From: an uncultured Granulosicoccaceae bacterium
GTDB lineage: Bacteria > Pseudomonadota > Gammaproteobacteria > Granulosicoccales > Granulosicoccaceae
Assembly: GCA_937922945.1 (NCBI GenBank)
Contig: CAKZUP010000147.1
Coordinates: 1 to 50,570, forward strand
Direction: 5' to 3'
DNA length: 50,570 nucleotides
The notes beneath the pieces are model-generated. The model saw nothing but the letters and a program-made list of their open reading frames with translations. It ran no database searches and was not told where the DNA came from. Positions 34,246 to 42,926 of this stretch are shown here, in pieces (position 1 is the stretch's first letter; every line of letters begins with the position of its first letter). The position numbers and the translations under genes are program-made.

Positions 34246-34971
34246 TCAAGCCTTATCCGCCTGATCGACGGCAAATTCAATTTCCATTTCCAGTTGATCG
34301 CCGGGGTAGATCAGCTTCGCTGAATAAATTAGCTGGCCGTCTGCGTCAAAGAATTCGCGAAATACACGGAAAACAGGCGAATTCACCTTGATCTCTAATG
34401 CCTGAGCAAGCTCGAAGTCGGCATAGGAAATCGTTATTTTCTGGCGTGCTGATGCGACAGCCACACCGATCTCTTTGAGCACAGTTACCACTATCTCTTT
34501 ACAGAACCGGTCCGGAGCTTGCTCGAATACGGCATTGTCTAAACGAATATCAACCTGACAAAACGGATTGCCGTCTCTGGCATGCATGCGCCGCATAAGG
34601 CGAAAATCTATGTCGCCATCGGAGGTGTCCACACTGGTTTCACCATCAAACGCCGACACTTCCAGTTGAGCGACCATGGAGTGCAGCTGGGACATCTCGG
34701 CTTTCATCTGTAACGTGTGTCGACGTGGTATCGCTACCTCTTTTACGAAGGTTCCACGTCCGGAATGTTTTTCAATCAAGCCCTCATCTTCGAGTGTGTT
34801 CATTGCCTGAACAACTGTCATGCGAGCAACGCCCAGTCGTTCGCTGAGTTCACGGAGGGCAGGTAATTTTGTACCGGAGGCAAGCTCTCCGGACATTATC
34901 TGGTGCCGAACCACTTCGGCTACTTCTGCATGCAAAGGCACAGCCTGCCTTTTGATGGATTGAAGATTCAT
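34246..34971 (-). CDS. GntR family transcriptional regulator with UTRA domain
   Basis: A 241-residue regulator. Residues 10-75 form the GntR winged helix (HAEVAEVVRHQIMSGEL, TKLPALRELSERLGVARMTV, EDEGLIEKHSGRGTFV). Residues about 95-235 match the UTRA ligand domain of the HutC subfamily (VDIRLDNAVFEQAPDRFCKE, VFRVFREFFDADGQLIYSAK). It sits between two divergent catabolic operons and probably represses both until the substrate or an intermediate binds. Start at the ATG at 34971; the ribosome site is weak. Confidence 0.92.
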   Translation of the reverse strand: MNLQSIKRQAVPLHAEVAEVVRHQIMSGELASGTKLPALRELSERLGVARMTVVQAMNTLEDEGLIEKHSGRGTFVKEVAIPRRHTLQMKAEMSQLHSMVAQLEVSAFDGETSVDTSDGDIDFRLMRRMHARDGNPFCQVDIRLDNAVFEQAPDRFCKEIVVTVLKEIGVAVASARQKITISYADFELAQALEIKVNSPVFRVFREFFDADGQLIYSAKLIYPGDQLEMEIEFAVDQADKA

Positions 34972-35002
34972 GCTCTGAATTTCTCAAATTGAACCAATAA
35001 GG

Positions 35003-35024
35003 TATAGTGTTCTAGAAGTTTATG
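35003..35024. promoter_or_regulatory. -10-like hexamer and candidate GntR operator before the second transketolase
   Basis: TATAGT (35003-35008) is a plausible -10 element for the plus-strand operon, directly followed by GTTCTAGAAGTTTATG (35009-35024), which repeats the sequence upstream of tctC. A repressor bound there would cover the transcription start. It lies between the divergent gntR and transketolase genes. Confidence 0.5.
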
Positions 35025-35055
35025 CAAATTTTGCCGATTTCCGCCAGAGGCTTAC

Positions 35056-35895
35056 ATGTCGTCGCCAGAAAATCACAATCTTAAAGCGTATCAACAGATC
35101 GCCACGAAACTGCGTTTACACGTGGTCAATATGGTAGCGCCATCTGGACAGGGGTACGTGCAGCAAGGGTTGGGTGCTGCGGATATTTTCACCGCGCTTT
35201 ATTTTGCCGAAGCCAATATGGACCCGGCAAACCCGACGTGGGCAGATCGCGACCGCATATTTCTGACCACCGCGCATAACACGGCGATTTTCTATGCAAC
35301 GCTCGGCGAGCGTGGTTTTTTCGATACTAATCTGTTGTCCACTTATGTGCAGGATGGGTCGGCACTGGAAATTAATTCATGCGAACGCATGGGGCCATTT
35401 GTCGAAGCCACTTGCGGGTCGCTTGGACAAGGGCTCTCTGTTGCATTGGGTTGCGCGATGGCTGCAAAGCGACAAGGCAGAACTTCACGCTATTACGTCA
35501 TACTCGGCGATGGTGAAATGCAGGAAGGTCAGATTTGGGAAGCGGCCATGCTTGCAGGTGCCAAGGGGCTAGATAATCTTTGTTTGATCGTGGATTATAA
35601 TTTTGTGCAATCTGAAGGGCCGATGGATTTGGTGATGTCGTTAGAGCCATTGAACGACAAAATGCAAAGCTTCGGTTTTCATGTTCAGGATGTTGATGGT
35701 AACGATATAGGTGCGTTGTTAGATGCTTTAGCAGAGGCGCGTGAGGTAAAAGGTCAACCCAGTTTTATTAAAGCCAATACATTAATGGGCAAGGGTGTCA
35801 CATCGCTTGAAGGCTTAATGTTTCACCAATTGCGCTTTCCTAAGGAAGTTGCTGATAGCGCGCGGGCAGAACTTGAGGCGAAGCTGGCATCATGA
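35056..35895 (+). CDS. Transketolase, N-terminal subunit (second pair)
   Basis: A 279-residue thiamine diphosphate-binding half. Blocks: GQGYVQQGLGAADIFTAL, DRIFLTTAHNTAIFYATLG, GPFVEATCGSLGQGLSVALG and the TPP motif GDGEMQEGQIWEAAMLAG ending in IVDYNFVQ. AGAGG five bases before the ATG at 35056 is a good ribosome site. It is the first gene of the plus-strand operon; the partner subunit overlaps it by four bases (ATGA). Sequence divergence from the first pair suggests a different sugar specificity rather than a recent duplication. Confidence 0.93.
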   Translation: MSSPENHNLKAYQQIATKLRLHVVNMVAPSGQGYVQQGLGAADIFTALYFAEANMDPANPTWADRDRIFLTTAHNTAIFYATLGERGFFDTNLLSTYVQDGSALEINSCERMGPFVEATCGSLGQGLSVALGCAMAAKRQGRTSRYYVILGDGEMQEGQIWEAAMLAGAKGLDNLCLIVDYNFVQSEGPMDLVMSLEPLNDKMQSFGFHVQDVDGNDIGALLDALAEAREVKGQPSFIKANTLMGKGVTSLEGLMFHQLRFPKEVADSARAELEAKLAS

Positions 35896-36878
35896 GTGAC
35901 ACATTATCAAAACTTGAAGCGGCTGATTTTATCAATCGCTCGTTTAAGCCACTGCCCAGATCCTACGGTGATGCGCTGGTAGAGGCTGCGCTGAACGATG
36001 AGCGTGTAGTCTGTTTAACAGCGGATCTTTCACCTCCAACTGAAACCGATCGTTTTCGTGACGAACTGCCTGAACGTTTTCATAATGTTGGCATTGCGGA
36101 AGCCAACATGATCGGCATTGCCGGTGGGATGGCGCGCTCCGGTGAAATTCCTTTCGTCCATAGCTTTTGTGCGTTCGTAACAAAACGCTGTTTCGATCAG
36201 ATAACCATGCAGGCGGCTTATCCCAACCTTCCGGTTAAAATTGTTGGGTTCCTGCCTGGGGTCGCAACTTTACTTGGTGTGTCACATCAAGCCATTGAGG
36301 ATGTTGCGATGATGCGCAGCGTGCCGAATATGATGGTGTTTGAATCTTCAGGTCCCCAATATCATGCGGCCGCTGTGCAATTGGCCTTGCAGCATGACGG
36401 GCCCGTTTATCTGCGAATGAAGCGACCCGAAAAAATCACCGACGACCCTATTGTGCAGCTTCCACTGGACTATGGAAAAGGTAAGGTGCAGCGTAACGGT
36501 ACCGACCTGACTATTGTTGCGGCTGGCCTGGAAGTGGTGGAAGCCTTGGATGCTGCCGAGATTTTAACGAAAGAAGGTATCGATGCAGAAGTGATCGATA
36601 TGCATACCATTAAGCCAATCGATAAAGAATTGATTTTACAAAGCGCCAGTGCGACTGGTGCGATGGTCACAGCAGAAAACCATAACATCATCGGCGGACT
36701 GGGTTCAGCGGTGGCTGAAGTACTTACTGATGCTGGAATAGGATTGCCGTTTAAGCGTGTGGGCGTGCAAGACCAATTCTGTGAGGGTGGCACCACGCCT
36801 TACTTATTAAAAAAATTCGGCTTGGACAGTACGGCAATAGCCTCAGCCTGTCGCGACGTGATGAAACGCAAATCCTGA
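35892..36878 (+). CDS. Transketolase, C-terminal subunit (second pair)
   Basis: The 328-residue Pyr/C-terminal half. The catalytic Glu is in HNVGIAEANMIGIAGGMA; TADLSPPTETDRFRDELP, SHQAIEDVAMMRSVPNMMVF, VYLRMKRPEKI and TAENHNIIGGLGSAV are further blocks. It completes the second heteromeric transketolase with the gene just upstream. N then C is the usual order in such operons, unlike the first pair here. Confidence 0.93.
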   Translation: MSDTLSKLEAADFINRSFKPLPRSYGDALVEAALNDERVVCLTADLSPPTETDRFRDELPERFHNVGIAEANMIGIAGGMARSGEIPFVHSFCAFVTKRCFDQITMQAAYPNLPVKIVGFLPGVATLLGVSHQAIEDVAMMRSVPNMMVFESSGPQYHAAAVQLALQHDGPVYLRMKRPEKITDDPIVQLPLDYGKGKVQRNGTDLTIVAAGLEVVEALDAAEILTKEGIDAEVIDMHTIKPIDKELILQSASATGAMVTAENHNIIGGLGSAVAEVLTDAGIGLPFKRVGVQDQFCEGGTTPYLLKKFGLDSTAIASACRDVMKRKS

Positions 36879-36916
36879 GCTGCAGTCGTGAAAAGGTCAA
36901 AAGGAAATAAATAAAA

Positions 36917-38335
36917 ATGACTTTCCGTTATCAATTCGGTGCAGGTATCGACACCTATCAAACGCATAATCCGGCGCAACCGTCAGAGGCTATTGGTTGT
37001 TATGGCATTCCGGACGAATCTGAAGTTGCAACTATCATCGAACAAGCCAATATCGCTCAGGCTCAGTGGCGTAAAGTTCCTGGCCTTGAACGTGGTGAGC
37101 AGTTAAATCAATTTCTCGATGCGATTGTGGCAAGCGCTGACGAAATTGCAGAATCGATAACGCTTGAACAGGGGAAGTTACTCGCCGAAGCCAGAGGCGA
37201 AACCTTAAAGGGTTGTGCTGAGGGGCGTTTTATGGTCGGCGAAGCCGCTCGCATGGCGAGCTCACCGATTGGTACAGGTCGGCCGGATTTTTCCAACCAG
37301 ATACTGCGGCGACCTCGTGGTGTGATCTTTTGCATCTCGCCTTGGAATTTCCCGGCAATGACGCCGTTAAGAAAAATCTGCCCAGCTGTTGCCTTCGGCA
37401 ATGCGGTGGTACTCAAGCCCTCGCAATTTACCCCTGCGGCATCCTATTTGATTGCGGAAATCGCTCAACAATTCTTCCCGGAGAATCTTGTGCAAATTGC
37501 CATGGTCTCTGGGCGGGTTGCCAGCAACATCGTGGCAACGGGAGATGTTCATGGAGTCAGCTTTACGGGTTCTGTTGATACAGGCCGCTTGGTGTACGCA
37601 GCGGCGGCACAAAATTTAATTCCGGTGCAACTTGAACTTGGTGGTAAAAATGCAGCCATACTGAACGACTCTAATGATTTGCCCGCAGCGGTTGCGCAGA
37701 TCTTTGGCGCGGCAATGCAAACCAGTGGTCAACGTTGTACCGCTATCAGCCGTGTGCTTGTGCATAAGGATTTAGCTGCCGAAACCCAATCTCTGTTTGC
37801 TGAGCATGCAAACAAACTACGGTTAGGTCCGGGTACAGACCGGCACTCGCAAATGGGGCCACTGTGTAACCTGCCTCATTGGCAAGGTGTGTGTAGCAAT
37901 ACTGCGAATGCGATAGCCGATGGCGCGGTTGCCATTGCCGGTGGGGTTGCGCCGGATAACGCTGGTGAACAAGGTGGCTATTTTTTCAAACCCACGATAT
38001 TGGCGAACGTGGAACATAAAAGCACCGCAGGGCAGCATGAGATTTTTGGTCCGGTATTATCTGTGATTGAATATAAATACTTTGATCAGGCAATGCACTG
38101 GCTAAACGACACGGAGTTTGGTTTAACTTCTGCATTATTCTCTAATCGCAACGATCTTATTCAGCGTTTTTTACAAGAAAGTGATAATGGCATGCTGCAT
38201 GTAAATCATGGCACAGTGCCGGACAACAATATGCCATTTGGCGGTATAAAGAATTCCGGTGTTGGTGCTTACTCGGTTGGCCCTACCGCTGCTAATTTCT
38301 ATACCAGTGAACATTCGGCATACATTGCCTGGTAG
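36917..38335 (+). CDS. NAD(P)-dependent aldehyde dehydrogenase
   Basis: A 472-residue ALDH superfamily enzyme: cofactor-side blocks ISPWNFPAMTPLRKI and VVLKPSQFTP, SFTGSVDTGR, the general-base Glu in QLELGGKNAAI and the nucleophilic Cys in TSGQRCTAISRV, ending with NNMPFGGIKNSGVGAY. It resembles semialdehyde dehydrogenases acting on sugar-acid or dicarboxylate semialdehydes (SSADH/KGSADH type). Its place between transketolase and enolase-superfamily genes suggests oxidation of a pathway aldehyde to an acid. A ribosome site (AAAGGA) lies upstream of the ATG at 36917. Confidence 0.92.
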   Translation: MTFRYQFGAGIDTYQTHNPAQPSEAIGCYGIPDESEVATIIEQANIAQAQWRKVPGLERGEQLNQFLDAIVASADEIAESITLEQGKLLAEARGETLKGCAEGRFMVGEAARMASSPIGTGRPDFSNQILRRPRGVIFCISPWNFPAMTPLRKICPAVAFGNAVVLKPSQFTPAASYLIAEIAQQFFPENLVQIAMVSGRVASNIVATGDVHGVSFTGSVDTGRLVYAAAAQNLIPVQLELGGKNAAILNDSNDLPAAVAQIFGAAMQTSGQRCTAISRVLVHKDLAAETQSLFAEHANKLRLGPGTDRHSQMGPLCNLPHWQGVCSNTANAIADGAVAIAGGVAPDNAGEQGGYFFKPTILANVEHKSTAGQHEIFGPVLSVIEYKYFDQAMHWLNDTEFGLTSALFSNRNDLIQRFLQESDNGMLHVNHGTVPDNNMPFGGIKNSGVGAYSVGPTAANFYTSEHSAYIAW

Positions 38336-38352
38336 CATCCGCTCGTATCGCC

Positions 38353-39480
38353 ATGGAATTTAACAACAACATCACCATTGCTCGCATAGAGCTGTACCCC
38401 ATTCAAGTGGACGGTGGCGTATCACCAGATATGGCTCTGGGCGGTATGCCGAAACGCCCGGCGTTGTTAGTTCGAGTGACCGATACAGATGGTTGTTTTG
38501 GATGGGGAGAGATTTGGGCAAATTTTCCGCCACGTGCCAATATTCATAAGGCGCATATTGTTGAAGACGTGATAGCGCCAAAGCTGTTGGATTTCTCCTT
38601 TGTCGAACCGAGGGAAGTTGAACACTATTTACGTAAGCAGTTGGCTATATATTTTCTTCATATCGGACAATGCCAAGTGTTTGAGCACATCCTAGCCGGA
38701 GTGGATACCGCTCTATGGGATTTGGCCCTACGCAAAGCTAATGTATCGTTCGCAAATTTTATGGGATTGCTGGTAAACAACGCGAAAGTGTACGCAAGCT
38801 CGATTAACACCAACGATCTGGCTCGTCTCATTCCTCATCACGCTAAGCTTGGTCAGGCATATTTTAAAGTCAAAATCGGATTTCTTAATGACAGCGATCG
38901 TGTGTTAGTGGAACGAGCCTGCTCGTTGGCACCAGCTGGTACTCATATGATGGTTGACAGTAACCAGATGTGGGGGCTGGAACGTGCCACAACATCGCTT
39001 CAATCACTGGAGAAATTTAACCTGCTATTCGCCGAAGAGTCGCTACCTGCAAACGCGAATCTGCAAGATTGGGAAACACTGGCGCGCAGCACATCAATTA
39101 AATTGGCAGGCGGCGAAAACATCTACGGGATTGAAAACTTTGTCGCCATGGCCAACGTGGGGATGCAGGTATTGCAACCGGATGTTGCGAAGTGGGGTGG
39201 TGTAACGGGCACCTTGGACCTGGCTGATCAGTTACCAGCGGGTACGATGCTCTGGCCTCACTTTATGGGTAGCGCTTTAGGACAAATGGCAGCTTTGTCG
39301 CTCACTGCAGCGCTTGGTGATGAAGCAGTGTGTGAAATGGATGTTAATGAAAACAGTCTGCGCACTCAGTTGTGTGGTGATGTCATGAGTATAGAGGATG
39401 GACATATCGATCTCATTGATGGCGTTGGTTTGGTGGTGCCGCCATTAGAGCGAATGCTAAACGAGCTTGTTATCGGTTAA
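38353..39480 (+). CDS. Enolase-superfamily enzyme (mandelate racemase/muconate lactonising type)
   Basis: A 375-residue protein with an N-terminal capping domain and a C-terminal barrel. Likely catalytic and metal residues: the KxK pair in YFKVKIGF, Asp in MMVDSNQMW, Glu in LFAEESLP, Glu in LAGGENIYG, Asp in QPDVAKWGGVTG and His in LWPHFMGSALG. The lysine plus His/Asp arrangement fits the mandelate racemase subgroup, which includes sugar-acid dehydratases, racemases and lactonising enzymes. The substrate is unknown, presumably a carboxylate made or imported by this cluster. It begins 17 bases after the aldehyde dehydrogenase gene. Confidence 0.9.
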   Translation: MEFNNNITIARIELYPIQVDGGVSPDMALGGMPKRPALLVRVTDTDGCFGWGEIWANFPPRANIHKAHIVEDVIAPKLLDFSFVEPREVEHYLRKQLAIYFLHIGQCQVFEHILAGVDTALWDLALRKANVSFANFMGLLVNNAKVYASSINTNDLARLIPHHAKLGQAYFKVKIGFLNDSDRVLVERACSLAPAGTHMMVDSNQMWGLERATTSLQSLEKFNLLFAEESLPANANLQDWETLARSTSIKLAGGENIYGIENFVAMANVGMQVLQPDVAKWGGVTGTLDLADQLPAGTMLWPHFMGSALGQMAALSLTAALGDEAVCEMDVNENSLRTQLCGDVMSIEDGHIDLIDGVGLVVPPLERMLNELVIG

Positions 39481-39593
39481 TCTGTTTCCAGATTTTTCTC
39501 TGTTTAAAGCAATGAGTTTACTATTGAATGGCCAGCACTCAGATTCTTAAACGCATGTAGATCAGATTGCTCTCTCTCTTTTAGGGTATTGCA

Positions 39594-41207
39594 TTGGAAC
39601 TTGAATACGATTACATCATCATTGGATCTGGTTCGGCCGGTTCAGTGGTAGCCAATCGCCTGTCGGCTGATAAAGACTCCCGAGTACTGGTACTTGAATC
39701 CGGGCGCAACGATAACAACCTGTGGCTAAAACTGCCCATTGGGTATTTCAGATCAATCTACGATTCACGATTTTCGCGTGCATTCGGTACTGAGCCTTCT
39801 GAAGGTGATGGGTTCCGAGGTATTGCCTGGCCGCGTGGTCGGGTTGTTGGCGGGTCAAGTTCCATCAACGGACTCATTTTCATACGTGGTCAACACGATG
39901 ACTACAACGATTGGGCAGTACAAGGCGCAGATCAATGGTCGTTTAACGACGTATTACCTCATTTTAAAGAGCTGGAATGCTACGCAGGCGGTGAGAGTGA
40001 CTATCGTGGAACGCAGGGTGAGTTGCACGTTTCAGATTTACGAAATCAGAATCCTGCCTGTGCGGTATGGTTGGCGGCAGCTCAGGAATATGGCCTACCC
40101 TTCAACCCGGATTTTAATGCAGACACTACGTTTGGTGTAGGAGCATATCAACTCTCTATTGGTAAACGCTTTAGAGCGAGCGCCGCAACGGCGTTTTTAA
40201 AGCCTGTATTACATCGTTCTAACTTTACGCTTAAAACCGGCGCGCATGTCAGTAGAATAATAATTGATCAAGGTAGAGCGGTGGGTGTTGAGTGGTTAGC
40301 GAACGGTGAGCGGATGAGTGCTCGCGCAACCAATGAAGTGATTCTTTCTGCCGGAGCAATACAATCGCCTCAAGTGTTGCAACTATCAGGGATAGGCCCG
40401 GCACATTTACTCAAAAGGTACGGAATTGATGTCGTCGTTGATTCGCCAGAAGTGGGTGAGAACCTGCAAGATCACTATCAAATGCGAATGGTCGTTAAGC
40501 TCAAAGAAAAGTTATCGCTTAATGACGATGTTCGACATCCATTAAAGCTTGCCAAAATGGGGCTTGATTGGATACTGGCGGGTAAGGGTCCGTTAACAGT
40601 GGGTGCAGGTCAAGTGGGAGGCGCTGCGTGTACTCGCCATGCAATCAATAATCGCCCTGATATACAGTTTAATGTGATGCCACTGTCAGTTGATAAACCC
40701 GGATTGCCCTTGCATAAATACTCAGGGTTTACATCATCGGTTTGGCAATGCCGACCGCAAAGTAGGGGCTCGGTTGCAATTCAATCCAGCGATGTGTATC
40801 AGCAACCGCTAATCTCACCTAACTATTTATCAACCCAGCTCGACAGGGATGTCATGGTCGAGGCCATCAGGATTCTACGCCAGATACATGACCAGCCTTC
40901 ATTTAAAGCGTTATGGGATACAGAGATGGTCCCCGGAATGGATAAGCAAACCGATGAGCAAATTTTGGAGTCAATACGACAAGGTGGAGGAACGGTTTTT
41001 CATCCGGTCGGTACATGTCGTATGGGTAGTGACGAACGTGCGGTTGTCGATCCTGAGTTAAGGGTTAGAGGGGTAGACGGACTTAGAGTTATCGATGCAT
41101 CCGTTATGCCGTCGATAACATCGGCAAATACCAACGCGCCAACACTAATGATCGGTCATAAAGGGGCGGCTATGATGCAACACAATTCTCGGCATCGATT
41201 TGCATAG
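39594..41207 (+). CDS. GMC family FAD-dependent oxidoreductase (choline dehydrogenase-like)
   Basis: A 537-residue glucose-methanol-choline oxidoreductase: YIIIGSGSAGSVVANRLS (FAD site), WPRGRVVGGSSSINGLIFIRG, ILSAGAIQSPQVLQLSGIGP, and the active-site region FHPVGTCRMG with the catalytic His, ending SANTNAPTLMIGHKGA. These enzymes oxidise primary or secondary alcohols. The start is a TTG at 39594 with AGGG seven bases upstream. It probably ends the plus-strand operon, after a 113-base gap, and could feed the aldehyde dehydrogenase encoded upstream. Confidence 0.92.
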   Translation: MELEYDYIIIGSGSAGSVVANRLSADKDSRVLVLESGRNDNNLWLKLPIGYFRSIYDSRFSRAFGTEPSEGDGFRGIAWPRGRVVGGSSSINGLIFIRGQHDDYNDWAVQGADQWSFNDVLPHFKELECYAGGESDYRGTQGELHVSDLRNQNPACAVWLAAAQEYGLPFNPDFNADTTFGVGAYQLSIGKRFRASAATAFLKPVLHRSNFTLKTGAHVSRIIIDQGRAVGVEWLANGERMSARATNEVILSAGAIQSPQVLQLSGIGPAHLLKRYGIDVVVDSPEVGENLQDHYQMRMVVKLKEKLSLNDDVRHPLKLAKMGLDWILAGKGPLTVGAGQVGGAACTRHAINNRPDIQFNVMPLSVDKPGLPLHKYSGFTSSVWQCRPQSRGSVAIQSSDVYQQPLISPNYLSTQLDRDVMVEAIRILRQIHDQPSFKALWDTEMVPGMDKQTDEQILESIRQGGGTVFHPVGTCRMGSDERAVVDPELRVRGVDGLRVIDASVMPSITSANTNAPTLMIGHKGAAMMQHNSRHRFA

Positions 41208-41290
41208 TGGTTTGTTTTAAAGTAATGCAATAAAACCAGCTTGTTATTACGAATAACTGGGTAGGGCAACCGAATTTCTGCTGAAGTATT

Positions 41291-41317
41291 GTAGCCGGGC
41301 TCGAACGTCCCGGCTAC
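41291..41317. terminator. 9-bp hairpin between convergent genes
   Basis: GTAGCCGGG (41291-41299) pairs perfectly with CCCGGCTAC (41309-41317) around a 9-base loop. It sits between the convergent GMC and serA stops and probably acts as a bidirectional terminator, although no T-run follows on either strand. The GTAG/CTAC ends also resemble bacterial REP-type hairpins; only one copy is seen here. Confidence 0.5.
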
Positions 41318-41330
41318 GCTTAATAGGCTC

Positions 41331-42926
41331 TTAATCTATCGAGCCAGGAAAATACAAATATTGCACGTCGTTTATGCTTGGAATGTTGCGCATGGCTTCC
41401 AGATCTTCCGCGCTCACTTCGGCATCAACCTCCAGTAATGCAATGGCACTAGGCTTGTCTTTACGACGGCCTAAATGCAAGTTTGCGATATTGATGTCGC
41501 GATTACCGGCGGTTGTGCCGATTGCGCCAATAACACCCGGTGTATCATCGTTGGTCACGTACAGCATATGCTCACCGAGCTCCGATTCAAGCGATATACC
41601 TTTTACATCGATAACACGAGGTGTGTTGCCGATTAATGTGCCAGCAATCGCACGTTGCATCTTCTCAGTTTCAACGTCTACCGTAATACGACACTGATAC
41701 TCATCCTTCCCATCGTTTTTTGCATCGACAACGGTGATATTACGTTCACGCGCGACTTCACGGGCGTTTACCGAGTTAACCGTTGCGCTGTGATGTCCCA
41801 GCAAGGATTTAAGCACTTCCGTTGTTAGTGGGTCGGTGTTAAAAGCAGCAACGTCACCTGCGTAGGTGATGGTGAGCTTTTTGATGGGGTCATTGGTTAG
41901 TTGTCCAACGAATGAACCAAGCTGCTCAGACAATTTTATATAGGGCTTTAATTGTCGCGCTTCCTCTGCCGAGAGGTTCGGTGCGTTTAATGCGTTAGTA
42001 ATAGCGCCCGTTAACAGATAACTGCTCATCTGCTCAGCTACTTGCACGGCTACTTTTTCCTGAGCTTCTGATGTCGATGCGCCCAAGTGAGGTGTACAAA
42101 TAACGTTTGGCAATCCGAAAAGAATATTCTCTTTCGCCGGTTCTTCTGCATAAACATCCAACGCGGCTCCACGCAAGTGTCCAGATTCCAGCGCAACGCG
42201 TAGCGCGGCTTCATCGACCAAACCACCACGAGCACAGTTAATCAGCATGCTGCCTTTTCTCATTTTGTTCAATGCAGTTGCATCAATGATGTTGCTGGTG
42301 TCGGGTGTTTTAGGTACGTGCAAAGTAATAATGTCACAGGTGTCCAGCAGGGTATCCAAATCGACTTTGGTCACGCCAAGCGTGTCAGCGCGCTCTTCCG
42401 TTAGAAAAGGATCGTAAGCAGACACATGTAAGCCGTAACCCAGTGCCTTACTGGCGACAATTGAGCCGATGTTGCCAGCGCCAATGAGTCCTAAGCGCTT
42501 GCCGGTGAGTTCTACACCCATAAACTTGGATTTTTCCCATTTACCTTCCTGCGTCGATTGATTGGCTTGCGGGATGTGTCGTGCCAATGAGAGCATCATG
42601 GCCATTGCGTGTTCGGCGGTGGTAATCGCGTTGCCAAATGGTGTGTTCATAACCACAACACCCTGAGCAGTACAAGCGGGTACATTGACGTTATCAACGC
42701 CGATACCGGCACGACCAACAACTTTCAGCCGCTTGGCTTTTTCCAATAATTCAGGCGTAACTTTCGTTGCCGAGCGTATTGCAAGCCCATCGAAATCCCC
42801 GATAGTATCAAGCAGTTCTTCGACAGACAGCTTGGATGATTGAACCACCTCAACGCCACGTTCTTCGAAAACATTGAGCGCAAGAGAAGACATAGAATCA
42901 GAAATTAGAACGCGTGGCTTAGCCAT
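41331..42926 (-). CDS. serA: D-3-phosphoglycerate dehydrogenase
   Basis: The 531-residue long form of SerA, the NAD-dependent first enzyme of serine synthesis. Substrate domain: LAIRSATKVTPELLEKA and VVGRAGIGVDNVNVPA; nucleotide site: GLIGAGNIGSIVASKA; catalytic His in TPHLGASTSEAQEK. An allosteric substrate-binding-like domain (about 315-450) and a C-terminal ACT domain (about 455-531) follow, so serine feedback is likely. The ATG at 42926 overlaps the serC stop by 8 bases, indicating an operon with serC upstream. Confidence 0.96.
   Translation of the reverse strand: MAKPRVLISDSMSSLALNVFEERGVEVVQSSKLSVEELLDTIGDFDGLAIRSATKVTPELLEKAKRLKVVGRAGIGVDNVNVPACTAQGVVVMNTPFGNAITTAEHAMAMMLSLARHIPQANQSTQEGKWEKSKFMGVELTGKRLGLIGAGNIGSIVASKALGYGLHVSAYDPFLTEERADTLGVTKVDLDTLLDTCDIITLHVPKTPDTSNIIDATALNKMRKGSMLINCARGGLVDEAALRVALESGHLRGAALDVYAEEPAKENILFGLPNVICTPHLGASTSEAQEKVAVQVAEQMSSYLLTGAITNALNAPNLSAEEARQLKPYIKLSEQLGSFVGQLTNDPIKKLTITYAGDVAAFNTDPLTTEVLKSLLGHHSATVNSVNAREVARERNITVVDAKNDGKDEYQCRITVDVETEKMQRAIAGTLIGNTPRVIDVKGISLESELGEHMLYVTNDDTPGVIGAIGTTAGNRDINIANLHLGRRKDKPSAIALLEVDAEVSAEDLEAMRNIPSINDVQYLYFPGSID

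Noticed and set aside
38353..41207. Choline-sulfate utilisation (sulfatase + GMC + aldehyde dehydrogenase resembling betC/betA/betB)
   Set aside because: The genes lie in different operons with transketolases and an enolase-superfamily enzyme, and the aldehyde dehydrogenase resembles semialdehyde types; no betaine transporter is present. It remains a minor possibility.
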